From: Proteobacteria bacterium ST_bin11
GTDB lineage: Bacteria; Pseudomonadota; Gammaproteobacteria; Methylococcales; Methylomonadaceae
NCBI GenBank assembly: GCA_002083615.1
Contig: MSXO01000018.1
Coordinates: forward strand, 9,948-73,947
DNA length: 64,000 nt
Direction: 5' to 3'
Both the position numbers and the translations under genes were made by a program. Position 1 is the first letter of the stretch. Each line of letters starts with the position of its first letter. Under the pieces are notes generated by a model. The model ran no database searches. It was given only the letters and a program-made list of their open reading frames with translations, and had not been told where the DNA came from. Below are positions 8,694-18,452 of the stretch, piece by piece.

Positions 8694-10529
8694 ATGATTG
8701 CCAGTGACGCGCTGAAAGAAAAGCTGATTGTTGTAGCGGAGCATAATGAAGTCTCCGCTCATAAAATACTTTCCACATTAAAAGCCACTGGCTTTAGCAA
8801 GATCCGTTTAGCGGAAAATGGCGAACAAATCTACGAGATTCTTAAGCCCTATGCCGATCAACCCGACTCGATCGGCCTGATCGTCCTGAACGCTGCGTTG
8901 CCCCTTTGCAAAGTGCGGGAGATGTGTCAAAGCCTATCCAGTGCCAACTCGACATCGGTAATCCCTGTCGTACTTCTTAACGACAACAACTTCACCAGCG
9001 AGTCCGACCGGTGCGAGCCACAGCAAGACGATTGCCTTACCTACAAGATCAACACACCGGTTAATACCCAGGAACTGCTACTCGCCATCAAGTTTTTGCT
9101 GAGCCTCAAACAAGAGCGCCAGTTGCGGCATCGCCAGGAAGAACAACTGATCAACGAACTGGCCGCTAAAAGCGTTATAGACGCCAAACTTAAATTTTTA
9201 GTCGCTCATGACGAACTGACCGGATTGTTCAATCGTAGCAGTTTCGAGCGACAACTTAGATTAGTGCTGAATCACAGTAATAAATCTCACAAAGACGGGG
9301 CTTTATTATTCATCGATGTTGACCGCTTCAGCCTGATTAACGAACTAGAGGGCTTCGAGGTAGGCGACCGCCTGTTGGTCGAAATGGCTATTTTGGTCAG
9401 AAAGCTATTACCCGCCGGCAGTTTGTTCGCGCGTATCGGCTCCGATGAGTTTTGCTTGTTTTTGGAAAATAAGACAAAAAAACAGGCGCTGATTCTGGCG
9501 GAAACCATCAAAACCACCGTGGACAATTTCCGCTTTTTTACCGGAGAAGTGTCTTACAGCGCCTCGGTTTCGATTGGCATCGCCACCCTGGACAACACCG
9601 TTTCCGCGTTCCATCCGGGTGAAATGATTTTGCATGCGCGTCAAGCCTGCAACTTTGCGAAAAGCACCGGCAGAGACAAAATCTGTACCTATAACAGCGA
9701 GGATCTGATCGTTAAGGAAAGGCGCCGGGACATCTATTGGGTGCCCATAATTCGCAAGGCCTTGCGCGATAATCAGTTATTTTTGGTGTTCCAACCGGTC
9801 GTGCAGTTGTCGGACGGCAACGTCTCGCATTATGAAGTGCTGCTGCGCATGCGCGGCGAAAACCATGAGATTATCACGCCGGAGCAATTTATTCCGGTAG
9901 CGGAAAGAACCGGGCTGATTCACGCGATTGATCTTTGGGTGGTTGAAAATGCCATCGAGTTTCTAGCAGCGCTACCAGCTTACATGTCTTATATTTCTCT
10001 GGCCGTCAACCTCTCCAGCACCGCGTTTCAATATCCAGACTTACTCTCTACCATTAAAGACAAGCTGGAAATGACCTGGATAGACGCCAACCGTTTAACC
10101 TTCGAAATCACTGAAACCGCAGCCGTCGACAATTTTGAAAAAACCCGGCACATGATTAACAAAATCAGGGCATTGGGGTGCAAATTCGCACTAGACGATT
10201 TCGGCGCAGGCTTTTGTTCTTTCAATTACCTAAAAACTTTTCCGGTCGATTATGTCAAAATCGACGGTCAATTCATCAGAAATCTGCTCGACAACGAAAC
10301 CGACCAGATACTCGTCAGGTCCATGGTGGAAATTGCTTCGAAACTCGGGAAGAAAACCATCGCGGAATTCGTCGAATCGGCTGGGACGGCCATGAAGCTC
10401 AAAGAAATTGGCGTTAATTTCGGACAAGGCTATGCGTTCGGCAAACCCGAACAGAACCTATTGGAAGGACATAAAATTTCGCTGGGACTTTTACTGGGCA
10501 GCAATCAACCAACCAGTTTGATCAACTGA
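8694..10529 (+). CDS. Degenerate receiver-GGDEF-EAL c-di-GMP protein
   Basis: 611 residues. Receiver-like domain (about 9-125): the phospho-acceptor aspartate seems replaced by N in VLNAALP, so it is probably not phosphorylated normally. GGDEF domain (about 165-335): the signature reads GSDEF in RIGSDEFCLF, so cyclase activity is doubtful. EAL domain (about 355-595): YEVLLRM, NLSSTAFQ, EITETA, DDFGAGFCSF and YVKIDG keep the acidic metal ligands and catalytic lysine, so it is probably a c-di-GMP phosphodiesterase with the EVL variant of the name motif. The start at ATG 8694 has GGATGG upstream. Confidence 0.88.
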   Translation: MIASDALKEKLIVVAEHNEVSAHKILSTLKATGFSKIRLAENGEQIYEILKPYADQPDSIGLIVLNAALPLCKVREMCQSLSSANSTSVIPVVLLNDNNFTSESDRCEPQQDDCLTYKINTPVNTQELLLAIKFLLSLKQERQLRHRQEEQLINELAAKSVIDAKLKFLVAHDELTGLFNRSSFERQLRLVLNHSNKSHKDGALLFIDVDRFSLINELEGFEVGDRLLVEMAILVRKLLPAGSLFARIGSDEFCLFLENKTKKQALILAETIKTTVDNFRFFTGEVSYSASVSIGIATLDNTVSAFHPGEMILHARQACNFAKSTGRDKICTYNSEDLIVKERRRDIYWVPIIRKALRDNQLFLVFQPVVQLSDGNVSHYEVLLRMRGENHEIITPEQFIPVAERTGLIHAIDLWVVENAIEFLAALPAYMSYISLAVNLSSTAFQYPDLLSTIKDKLEMTWIDANRLTFEITETAAVDNFEKTRHMINKIRALGCKFALDDFGAGFCSFNYLKTFPVDYVKIDGQFIRNLLDNETDQILVRSMVEIASKLGKKTIAEFVESAGTAMKLKEIGVNFGQGYAFGKPEQNLLEGHKISLGLLLGSNQPTSLIN

Positions 10530-10679
10530 AACGGTTTAAAAACAAATCGAGACACTTGCAGCAAACCGGCTATTAGTTTACCGACTTGACTAGCTCTGGT
10601 ATATTCGCCCGCGATGTTTTAAACGTGTCATCACATTGTTCTGAATCTTAATAAATAAAACAAACAAAGGGGAAGGGTT

Positions 10680-11168
10680 ATGGCTGAATTGCTTTTTATA
10701 GCGACCACTATTTTTGTGGCTTACGTGGTATTTGTCGTAATGGGCGGCAAAAAAGAAAAACCGGAAACTTATACGCCGGAGCCCGCCAAGCCGGAAGTGC
10801 AGACACCGGCAGTCATAGCGGAACAGGCTCCCCCTCCCCCCGCAGCCGTAAAAACCACCGCAAAACCCGCTCCAGCCAAAGCCGCCGCACCCAAACCCGC
10901 CGCCACCAAAGCCAGTAAACCCGCCCCGGCCAAAAAAACCGCCGCAGCTTCTTCTACCTCCCCCATCGATAGCCTGAAAAACCCAAATACCGGGGAAGTA
11001 TCCAAAATCCCAGCCAGTTATGCATTCGCCAAACGCTGGATCAAAGACGCCTTGGTTGAAGAAGGTCTGTTGGAAAAAGTTTATAAAAACAACGAACTGG
11101 ACGACGCCGCAAACGCCAAAATCCAAGCCGCGCTGCAAAAAATGAAAGGCATGAGTAAGTATCAATAA
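10680..11168 (+). CDS. Small membrane-anchored protein with Pro/Ala/Lys linker
   Basis: 162 residues of unknown function. One N-terminal membrane segment (about 3-22), then a low-complexity Pro/Ala/Lys linker (about 25-98), then a compact conserved-looking helical C-terminal domain (about 99-162) beginning SPIDSLKNPNTGEV. A strong ribosome site (AGGGGAAGGG) precedes ATG 10680. The layout suggests an inner-membrane anchor holding a domain away from the membrane. The glycine-rich reading frame on the opposite strand is only the reverse of the linker. Confidence 0.7.
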   Translation: MAELLFIATTIFVAYVVFVVMGGKKEKPETYTPEPAKPEVQTPAVIAEQAPPPPAAVKTTAKPAPAKAAAPKPAATKASKPAPAKKTAAASSTSPIDSLKNPNTGEVSKIPASYAFAKRWIKDALVEEGLLEKVYKNNELDDAANAKIQAALQKMKGMSKYQ

Positions 11169-11189
11169 AGATACCCCGCAAATCAGCAG

Positions 11190-11212
11190 GCGAGTAGTTG
11201 GCTGCTACTCGC
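11190..11212. terminator. Stem-loop between convergent genes
   Basis: GCGAGTAG and CTACTCGC form a perfect 8-bp stem with a 7-base loop, between the convergent membrane-anchored protein gene and pilR. The T-run is weak, so termination efficiency is uncertain. Confidence 0.45.
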
Positions 11213-11231
11213 TTCCAAATAAACTTTTTGC

Positions 11232-12572
11232 TTATTCCAAACCTAATTTTTTCAAGCGATACCGCAAAGAACGAAAGCTCAATCCCAGGTATTTAGCAGT
11301 CGCAGTTTTATTCCAGCGATTTTCTTCCAGTGCGGCGCTCAATGCCTTTTTCTCTATGTCTTCAAGATAGGTTTCCAGCGACATCTTCTCGGCATCAAAA
11401 TCTTCTACTGCCGCCAATTCCATCCCCAAGGGCAAATTCAGATCGTCGGCCTCGATGACAGCTCCCTCGTGTAAGGCCAGCGCCCGCTCCAATATATTTT
11501 CCAATTCCCGGACGTTGCCGGGGAAATAGTAGTGCTTTAAGGCGCTTAGCGCCGAGTCGGTCAGCTTCGGCAAAGCCATACCGTTCGCATTCGCTAAACC
11601 CTGCAATAAATGTTGGGTAAGTTGGGGAATATCGGCAGGTCTGGCGCGCAAGGGTGGCAAACTAAGCTCGATGACATTGATGCGGTAGTACAAATCCTGC
11701 CTAAAACTGCCGTCCTGGACCATTTTGGCCAAATCTTTGTGGGTAGCGCTCAATATACGCACATCCACTGCAACCTCTCGCTGCTCGCCAACCGGACGGA
11801 CTTTTTTCTCCTGAATTGCCCGCAATAATTTAACTTGCAAGGCCAAAGGCAAATCAGCCACTTCATCCAAAAACAAGGTACCGCCATCGGCCGCCTGAAA
11901 CAAACCTTGCTTGTCGAGAATCGCGCCGGTAAAACTGCCCTTTTTATGTCCAAAAAATTCGCTTTCCATCAATTCTGGAGGAATCGCACCGCAGTTAATC
12001 GCAATAAACGGCTTATCGCCGCGCGGGCTTTGTTGGTGTATCAATCTAGCCACCAACTCTTTGCCAGAACCGGACTCACCGCTGATATAAACCGGCGCCT
12101 GGTTACGCGCCACCTTATCAATCTTCGAGCGAATGGCGCACATCAAGGCCGACTCGCCGAGCAAGATATCGCGGGTACGTCGTTCTTTGTCTGAGACGCG
12201 AGTTAATGAGGCTTGCAGCGCATGGCTAACCAGTTGCCTTAGCACCGCCAGATCGACCGGCTTGGACAAAAAATCGAAAGCACCTTTTTTCATGGCTTTG
12301 ATCGCAATATCCATGCTGCCGTGCGCGGTAATCACCGCCACCGGCAATTGCAAACCGGCCAATTGAATGTAATCCACCAAATCCAGCCCGTCGCCGTCCG
12401 GTAACTTCATATCAGTCAGGCACAAATCAAACACCTCAGCGCTCAGCAGTTGTTTGGCCTCAGCCAAACTAGCCGCGCAACGGGTTTGAATGTGCATACG
12501 GTTAAGGGTTATCTCAAGCAACTCTCTGATGTCGGGTTCATCGTCGACAACCAGTGTGACAGGCATATTCAT
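11232..12572 (-). CDS. pilR: Sigma-54 response regulator PilR
   Basis: 446 residues of NtrC type. Receiver domain (1-120, phospho-aspartate in CLTDMKLPDGDG); AAA+ sigma-54 activator domain (about 138-375) with Walker A GESGSGKE, the sigma-54 contact loop ESEFFGHKKGSFTGA and Walker B GTLFLDEV; Fis-type HTH at the C-terminus (KYLGLSFRSLRYRLKKLG). It overlaps pilS by ATGA. Pairing with a six-segment membrane kinase identifies it as PilR, activator of the pilin gene with RpoN. Confidence 0.9.
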   Translation of the reverse strand: MNMPVTLVVDDEPDIRELLEITLNRMHIQTRCAASLAEAKQLLSAEVFDLCLTDMKLPDGDGLDLVDYIQLAGLQLPVAVITAHGSMDIAIKAMKKGAFDFLSKPVDLAVLRQLVSHALQASLTRVSDKERRTRDILLGESALMCAIRSKIDKVARNQAPVYISGESGSGKELVARLIHQQSPRGDKPFIAINCGAIPPELMESEFFGHKKGSFTGAILDKQGLFQAADGGTLFLDEVADLPLALQVKLLRAIQEKKVRPVGEQREVAVDVRILSATHKDLAKMVQDGSFRQDLYYRINVIELSLPPLRARPADIPQLTQHLLQGLANANGMALPKLTDSALSALKHYYFPGNVRELENILERALALHEGAVIEADDLNLPLGMELAAVEDFDAEKMSLETYLEDIEKKALSAALEENRWNKTATAKYLGLSFRSLRYRLKKLGLE

Positions 12573-14194
12573 ATTTCAATAACAGCGTGATCGGCATTAG
12601 CCAGCAACAAAGTAAAACAAGGCTTACCAGGATAAGCCGCATAGCTCAATTCCGCTTGATTCAGTTCGGCCAATTCCCTGGAGATATACAAGCCTAAACC
12701 GGTGCCTTGATGAGAGGTGGTAAAGAACGGTTCGAACAAATGCTGCCGATGCTCTGCCGAAACTCCCGCACCATTATCGGAAATTTTAATACAAGGCGCA
12801 TCCTGTATCAGCCCGACTTCTAGCACGATAGGCCCTAACTCCGGCCTACCATATTGCAATGCGTTGGCACAAAGATTATCGAGAATTTGTTTTAAGTGAC
12901 CACCATCGATACAAGCATGCAGAGCTTTGGCTTTAAAAACCAAGCTAAAGCAATCAGCGCGTTCGCCCAGATTCAATTTCTGTTCATTAAAGTAGGCCGG
13001 CAACCACTCGTCCAGGGGGACTTTTTGCTTTTGCGACGGGTGGCGCCGGGACAACTTAAGTATGTCCTCGATGATGCTGTTTACCCGCTGGCAATGGTGC
13101 TGAATGATTTCCGTCAACCGCAGCTCTTGGACATCTAAATCAGGCGCTTCCGATAACAATTGTCCTGCATGACTTATCGCGCTGAGCGGATTGCGGATTT
13201 CATGGGCAATACTAGCGGTCAATCGGCCCAGAGATGCCAACTTACTCTGTTGCAAGCGTTGATTATATAAAGCGATGTCCTCAAAAATCAGCATATACAG
13301 GGCTTCGTCATCCATAGTTAACTCGGAAAATCGCACCTGCACTTCACTGCGATTCGCTAATTGAATGATCGCAAAATCCTGCTCCCGATTGGCCCGCCAT
13401 ATTTCAAAAGCCTGCCTGAGCTCTGGCGCGACCTCGCTCAACTCTTCAGGATGCAAGGCCAGCCCCAATAAACGGAGCGCCGATTGATTGGAGAGTTGAG
13501 TGACTTGGCGTTCATCAACAATCATGATGCCTGATTGCAAATGCTGGATGATATAACGGTTAAGACTTTCCAGTTTGGCAATAGTCTGCTCGTGCCGTCG
13601 GGCCAAAACCGCCGATTGCTCGGCGCGCTGCGCCAAAATTACCGACAAAAACGCTATCGAAAAAAACGAAACTCCAAGCATGCCAGCGTAGGTCAAGGTG
13701 GTACTTTCGAAGGCATGTGTTTCTATCGCATACACCTCTTCAGCCAGAATTGCCAAGCTAGCCAGAGCTGCAAACAACATAGCGCAGCGCCCGCCAATCA
13801 ATAAGCCGCCCGCCGCTATCGAGATAGCCAACAAGATACCTATGCCGCTGCCGATGCCGCCACTCGCATGCATTAACAAGGTAATGAAGACAATATCGGT
13901 AAAAATAAATAACTGTGCGAGATTGGCATACGCCCAGCGCGGTCGAAATGCGACCGGCGCGGCAAACAGTGAAATCGCCAGATAGGCAGCACTGGTGAAC
14001 TGGTACAATGACGCGTCGTAAGAGCCCAATAATGAAGGCCCAAACCGCAAATAAAACAGCATTACAAACAAGCTGGCGGTTATGAACCGATAGAGGGTAA
14101 AAATCTTCAACATTAACCACGCTTGTCGAACGGGAATGCCGTACCCTTTGGAAAAAGGGCAGGGGTAAAGAGTATCGACCGACGAAGAAAGCAT
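12569..14194 (-). CDS. pilS: Sensor histidine kinase PilS
   Basis: 541 residues. Six or so N-terminal membrane segments (about 30-195), a PAS-like segment (about 215-320), a HisKA H-box IAHEIRNPLSAISHAG and a HATPase_c domain (DNGAGVS, HQGTGLGLYISREL). It senses pilin state in the inner membrane and phosphorylates PilR. The ATG at 14194 gives an extra 27 residues before a second candidate start at 14113 (MLKIFTLYRF), where homologues usually begin; neither has a good ribosome site. Confidence 0.88.
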   Translation of the reverse strand: MLSSSVDTLYPCPFSKGYGIPVRQAWLMLKIFTLYRFITASLFVMLFYLRFGPSLLGSYDASLYQFTSAAYLAISLFAAPVAFRPRWAYANLAQLFIFTDIVFITLLMHASGGIGSGIGILLAISIAAGGLLIGGRCAMLFAALASLAILAEEVYAIETHAFESTTLTYAGMLGVSFFSIAFLSVILAQRAEQSAVLARRHEQTIAKLESLNRYIIQHLQSGIMIVDERQVTQLSNQSALRLLGLALHPEELSEVAPELRQAFEIWRANREQDFAIIQLANRSEVQVRFSELTMDDEALYMLIFEDIALYNQRLQQSKLASLGRLTASIAHEIRNPLSAISHAGQLLSEAPDLDVQELRLTEIIQHHCQRVNSIIEDILKLSRRHPSQKQKVPLDEWLPAYFNEQKLNLGERADCFSLVFKAKALHACIDGGHLKQILDNLCANALQYGRPELGPIVLEVGLIQDAPCIKISDNGAGVSAEHRQHLFEPFFTTSHQGTGLGLYISRELAELNQAELSYAAYPGKPCFTLLLANADHAVIEI

Positions 14195-14292
14195 TGCCCG
14201 GGTTTTTTATGCAAAGTTAGTTAAAATGTTTGTCAGCTCAATCATAGCACCAACTTGAGACGCCGCGATTTAAGCCATCCATGGAGCACTAA

Positions 14293-15462
14293 ATGAATAT
14301 TCACGAATACCAGGCGAAACAACTCTTTAAAGAGTTTGCTATACCTACCCCGCAAGGCGCCGTGGCAACAACGCCCGAGCAAGCCCAGCAAGCAGCACAG
14401 TCGTTGAGCAGTCCGGCTTGGGTGGTCAAAGCCCAAGTCCATGCCGGTGCCAGAGGCAAAGCCGGCGGGGTGAAGGTGGCCCGGACGCTCGACGAAGTGA
14501 AGGATTACAGTGCAGCCATGCTCGGCACGCGTTTGGTAACGCATCAAACCGATGCCGCTGGCCTGCCGGTCAATAGCGTTTGGGTAGAAGAAGCCTCTGC
14601 GATCAACCAAGAATATTATTTGAGCCTGCTCTTGGACAGAGAAAGCGAACGGCTCATTTTTATCGCTTCCGCCGCCGGCGGCATGGACATCGAAGCGGTG
14701 GCCGCCGAAACGCCGGAGAAAATCGTGCGTGTGCCGGTACATCCCGCAGCCGGCCTGCAAGCTTACCAATGTCGTTTAGTAGCGGCTGCGCTGGGTTTGG
14801 GTAAAGAGCAGCAAAGCCAACTGCAAACCGTGATGAGCGGTCTATATCAACTTTTTTTGGCGAAAGATGCCAGCCAAATCGAAATCAACCCACTCATCCA
14901 AACGGATGACGGCAAGCTGGTAGCACTGGACGGCAAAATCAATTTCGACGACAACGCGATCCCCTTACACCCGGATATTGCCGCAATGCGCGATGCCTCG
15001 CAAGAAGACGCCAAGGAAGCGGAAGCCAAACAATTCGACCTTAACTACATCACGCTGGACGGCAACATTGGTTGTATGGTCAACGGCGCCGGATTAGCAA
15101 TGGCCACGATGGACATGGTGAAGTTGAAAGGCGGCGCGCCGGCTAATTTTCTGGATGTTGGCGGCGGCACCAATAAAGACAAAGTGAAAGCCGCTTTTAA
15201 ATTGATTTTATCGGATGGCACCACCAAAGCGGTCCTGGTAAACATTTTCGGCGGCATCGTCAAATGCGATGTGATCGCAGCCGGTATCCTAGCAGCGGTA
15301 GAGGAAATGCATTTGACGATACCCGTAGTGGTGCGGCTCGAGGGCACCAATGTTGAGCAAGGGCTGGCAATGTTAAAAGACTCCGGTTTAGGGCTTTACG
15401 CAGCCGAAGATTTGAATAGCGCAGCCGAACAAGCGGTTAAATTGGCGGAGACCATCGCATGA
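14293..15462 (+). CDS. sucC: Succinate-CoA ligase, beta subunit
   Basis: 389 residues: ATP-grasp domain (1-235) with VKAQVHAGARGKAGGVK, and CoA-ligase domain with LDGNIGCMVNGAGLAMATMD and NIFGGIVKCD. Interconverts succinyl-CoA and succinate with nucleotide phosphorylation in the TCA cycle. The related malate-CoA ligase beta subunit of serine-cycle methylotrophs has NIFAGINRCD at the last motif, so the GGIVKCD form favours SucC. A GGAG lies 9 bases before ATG 14293. The end overlaps sucD by ATGA. Confidence 0.93.
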   Translation: MNIHEYQAKQLFKEFAIPTPQGAVATTPEQAQQAAQSLSSPAWVVKAQVHAGARGKAGGVKVARTLDEVKDYSAAMLGTRLVTHQTDAAGLPVNSVWVEEASAINQEYYLSLLLDRESERLIFIASAAGGMDIEAVAAETPEKIVRVPVHPAAGLQAYQCRLVAAALGLGKEQQSQLQTVMSGLYQLFLAKDASQIEINPLIQTDDGKLVALDGKINFDDNAIPLHPDIAAMRDASQEDAKEAEAKQFDLNYITLDGNIGCMVNGAGLAMATMDMVKLKGGAPANFLDVGGGTNKDKVKAAFKLILSDGTTKAVLVNIFGGIVKCDVIAAGILAAVEEMHLTIPVVVRLEGTNVEQGLAMLKDSGLGLYAAEDLNSAAEQAVKLAETIA

Positions 15463-16325
15463 GCATTTTGATCGACAAACACACCAAAGTTATTTGCCAA
15501 GGCTTCACCGGCAAACAAGGCACTTTTCACTCCGAGCAGGCATTGGCCTACGGCACACAGCTGGTTGGCGGTATCACACCGGGGCGCGGCGGCTCTAAAC
15601 ATCTGGATTTACCAGTATTCGACACCGTCGAGCAAGCCGTGAAAGCGACGGGCGCTATGGCAAGCATGATCTATGTGCCGCCGTTTTTCGCCGCCGATGC
15701 CATCCTAGAAGCAGTCGATGCCGGCATTGAACTGATTATCTGCATTACCGAAGGTATCCCGGTACTGCAAATGCTGAAGGTTAAAGCGGCGATGCAAGGC
15801 ACCAGCTCATTGTTAGTCGGCCCCAACTGCCCCGGCGTAATCACCCCAGGCCAATGCAAGATCGGCATCATGCCCGGCCATATTCATTTACCCGGTAAAA
15901 TCGGCATCGTTTCCCGCTCCGGCACCCTCACTTACGAAGCCGTGCATCAAACCACCCGCGAAGGCTTGGGGCAAAGCACGTGCGTCGGCATCGGCGGCGA
16001 TCCGATCCACGGTATGAATTTTATCGATGTGCTAAGCCGGTTTCAGGATGACCCGGACACCCATGGCATCGTGATGGTCGGCGAAATCGGCGGTAGCGAC
16101 GAAGAACAAGCAGCGGACTTTATCAAAGCCCATGTCAGCAAACCGGTGGTCGGTTACATCGCCGGCCAAACCGCACCGCCCGGCAAACGCATGGGCCACG
16201 CCGGTGCGATTGTCACCGGCGGTGCGGGCACAGCAGCGGGTAAAATCGCGGCGATGCAAGCCGCCGGTGTGAGTATGGTCAGCTCGCCTTCGGATATTGG
16301 GGTAGCGATGCGCGAATGTTTTTAA
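15459..16325 (+). CDS. sucD: Succinate-CoA ligase, alpha subunit
   Basis: 288 residues: Rossmann CoA-binding domain at the N-terminus (CQGFTGKQGTFH) and ligase domain holding the phospho-accepting histidine H247 in KRMGHAGAIV. Forms the heterodimer or heterotetramer with SucC, whose gene overlaps by 4 bp. The length matches the E. coli protein. Confidence 0.94.
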   Translation: MSILIDKHTKVICQGFTGKQGTFHSEQALAYGTQLVGGITPGRGGSKHLDLPVFDTVEQAVKATGAMASMIYVPPFFAADAILEAVDAGIELIICITEGIPVLQMLKVKAAMQGTSSLLVGPNCPGVITPGQCKIGIMPGHIHLPGKIGIVSRSGTLTYEAVHQTTREGLGQSTCVGIGGDPIHGMNFIDVLSRFQDDPDTHGIVMVGEIGGSDEEQAADFIKAHVSKPVVGYIAGQTAPPGKRMGHAGAIVTGGAGTAAGKIAAMQAAGVSMVSSPSDIGVAMRECF

Positions 16326-16802
16326 GCCGCACCATATCCAGCTTTTAGGACCTGAATGGCTTCAAGCTTTCTTTTATGCTAACGAACACGCCCCGATATA
16401 CTTAAATTCAGGAAGGGGGACGAATCTGCCCAAATAGCATTAGCAATAGTCAGCGTAACCAGAAACACCTTGGAGCCACAGGACTTAAATCAGACCCTGG
16501 CAATTACCGAAAACCATCAACAAGCATTTAGGGAGGCATGGCATGACTACATCGATAATGAGTAAAAATGTAACTATAGACAGCCAATATCTGCATCCAG
16601 AGCTTGCTGTTGACAGAATCCTTTCTGCACCGCTAAGCGGGTATCCAGAATTGCAGACCTTAGCGGATGAGCATCACACCCTCTACCGGTTGATCTGTAA
16701 CGAAACCGGCAATCAGTGTATTAAAACAGCATCGAGAGCATATTGACCGCTATTCCTCATCGCCAAGCCGCTTAGAACCCTATAACCCTCACATCGCTTG
16801 CA
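16326..16802. other. Intergenic stretch sucD-nadE with one small possible ORF
   Basis: 477 bases. The only candidate gene is the 67-codon frame at 16543. The rest shows no clear terminator, promoter or RNA. Confidence 0.4.
16543..16746 (+). CDS. Possible small protein, unknown
   Basis: 67 codons (MTTSIMSKNVTIDSQYLHPE...) with a good Shine-Dalgarno AGGGAGG 7 bases before the ATG. No recognised domain, membrane segment or signal peptide. The central part (YPELQTLADEHHTLYRLICN) looks helical and protein-like. Could be a real small protein or chance. Confidence 0.4.
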   Translation: MTTSIMSKNVTIDSQYLHPELAVDRILSAPLSGYPELQTLADEHHTLYRLICNETGNQCIKTASRAY

Positions 16803-18449
16803 ATGCCCCTAAAAATAGCGTTAGCCCAACTGAATTTAGCAGTCGCCGATATTCAATCAAACACCCGCAAAATCCTGGCTATCGCCGCACAAGCCAAACA
16901 GCAGCAGGCAGACCTAGTGGTGTTTCCGGAACTATGCGTTACCGGCTATCCACCTGAAGACTTACTGTTTCGCTCCGATTTTATTCAGCAAGCAGAACAA
17001 GCCGTTGCCGAAATTGCCGAAAACCTTACTGGCATAACCGTTGTGATCGGCTTCCCTCGATACCGGGATGGTCGGCTTTACAACACTGCCGTGGCATTAC
17101 GCGATGGCAAAACGCTTGCCGAATACCAGAAGCAGGCCCTACCTAACTATGGCGTGTTCGACGAACAGCGTTATTTCACCGCCGGAGAACAAACTAGTCT
17201 GTTCACGGTTAAAGACAGTCGGCTGGCGTTGACGATTTGCGAAGATATCTGGCGGCCCGGCATCATTGCGAAAAACTGCAACGATGGCGCAGACATTATC
17301 CTGACTCTGAACGCCTCGCCATTTCATGCGGGCAAGATGCAGCAGCGCGAAAACATTATCTGTTCACAGATCAAGTCCGCACAGTTGCCATTGGTTTACG
17401 TCAATCAAATTGGCGGTCAGGACGAACTGATCTTCGACGGCGCATCGTTTGTCGCCGACCGCAATGGTGACGTAGTTTTCCGGGCTAGCGAATTCGTAGA
17501 GCAACTGAGCATAGTCGAGTTCGTCAATCAACAGCCTCAAAAATCCAGCATTGCCGATTTGTATCAGCCGGTAGTCAGCGAATACAAGGCGTTGGTTTTA
17601 GGCATTCAAGACTACGTGCGCAAAAACGGCTTCCGGGGCGCAATTCTCGGCTTATCGGGCGGCATCGATTCGGCGCTGGTACTGGCTTTAGCGGTCGATG
17701 CGCTGGGCGCTGAACAGGTGGAGGCGGTGCTGATGCCATCGCGTTATACCCAAGACATGAGTAACCAGGATGCGACATGGGAAGCCGAGACACTAGGCGT
17801 CAAATACCATGTAATTCCCATCGAACCGGCGGTGACAGCCTTCGACGAAATGCTGGCCCCGCTGTTTGCCGGCAGTAAAAAAGACACTACCGAAGAAAAC
17901 ATCCAAGCCCGCTGTCGCGGCGTATTGTTGATGGCAATTTCCAATAAACAAGGCAAACTGTTGTTGACTACCGGCAACAAAAGCGAAATGAGCGTGGGCT
18001 ATGCCACCTTATACGGCGATATGGCCGGCGGCTTCGCGCCGCTAAAAGACGTCTCAAAATTGCTGGTCTACCAATTGGCCGAGTACCGCAACAGTCTATC
18101 CCCGGTCATACCGCCACGCGTCATCAGCCGCGCCCCCTCGGCGGAACTGGCCCCGGACCAAAAAGACGAAGACTCCCTCCCCCCCTATTCAGTGCTGGAT
18201 CCGATTCTAGCCCTCTATGTGGAGCAAGATAAATCTGCCGCCGAGATTGTGGCGCAAGGCTTCGCTGCAGCCGATGTTCAGCGGGCCATTTCTTTAGTCG
18301 ATAGGAACGAATACAAACGCCGGCAATCGCCGCCCGGTATCCGCATCACGCCCAGAGCATTTGGCCGTGACCGCCGCTACCCAATTTCATCCGCGTATCG
18401 CGGCACGGCTGCGCTTGATCAATCTGCGCCCGACAACGTTAAGGAGTAA
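16803..18449 (+). CDS. nadE: Glutamine-dependent NAD+ synthetase
   Basis: 548 residues. Nitrilase-like glutaminase domain (about 3-260) with triad E43 (FPELCVTGYP), K110 (YQKQALPNYG) and C146 (LTICEDIW). NAD synthase domain (about 270-545) with the ATP-PPi loop GLSGGIDSALV and TTGNKSEMSVGYATLYGD. Converts deamido-NAD to NAD with ammonia from glutamine and releases PPi. ATG 16803 starts at the conserved nitrilase strand. The next gene follows after 3 bases and may be co-transcribed. Confidence 0.95.
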   Translation: MPLKIALAQLNLAVADIQSNTRKILAIAAQAKQQQADLVVFPELCVTGYPPEDLLFRSDFIQQAEQAVAEIAENLTGITVVIGFPRYRDGRLYNTAVALRDGKTLAEYQKQALPNYGVFDEQRYFTAGEQTSLFTVKDSRLALTICEDIWRPGIIAKNCNDGADIILTLNASPFHAGKMQQRENIICSQIKSAQLPLVYVNQIGGQDELIFDGASFVADRNGDVVFRASEFVEQLSIVEFVNQQPQKSSIADLYQPVVSEYKALVLGIQDYVRKNGFRGAILGLSGGIDSALVLALAVDALGAEQVEAVLMPSRYTQDMSNQDATWEAETLGVKYHVIPIEPAVTAFDEMLAPLFAGSKKDTTEENIQARCRGVLLMAISNKQGKLLLTTGNKSEMSVGYATLYGDMAGGFAPLKDVSKLLVYQLAEYRNSLSPVIPPRVISRAPSAELAPDQKDEDSLPPYSVLDPILALYVEQDKSAAEIVAQGFAAADVQRAISLVDRNEYKRRQSPPGIRITPRAFGRDRRYPISSAYRGTAALDQSAPDNVKE

Positions 18450-18452
18450 ATC

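Noticed and set aside
10590..11165. 191-codon glycine-rich frame on the minus strand
   Set aside because: It is the reverse of the Pro/Ala/Lys-rich linker of the plus-strand gene, which has a strong ribosome site and a membrane anchor.
14293..16325. Malate-CoA ligase (mtkA/mtkB) instead of sucC/sucD
   Set aside because: The beta subunit has NIFGGIVKCD as in SucC, not NIFAGINRCD as I recall for MtkA, and no serine-cycle genes are nearby.
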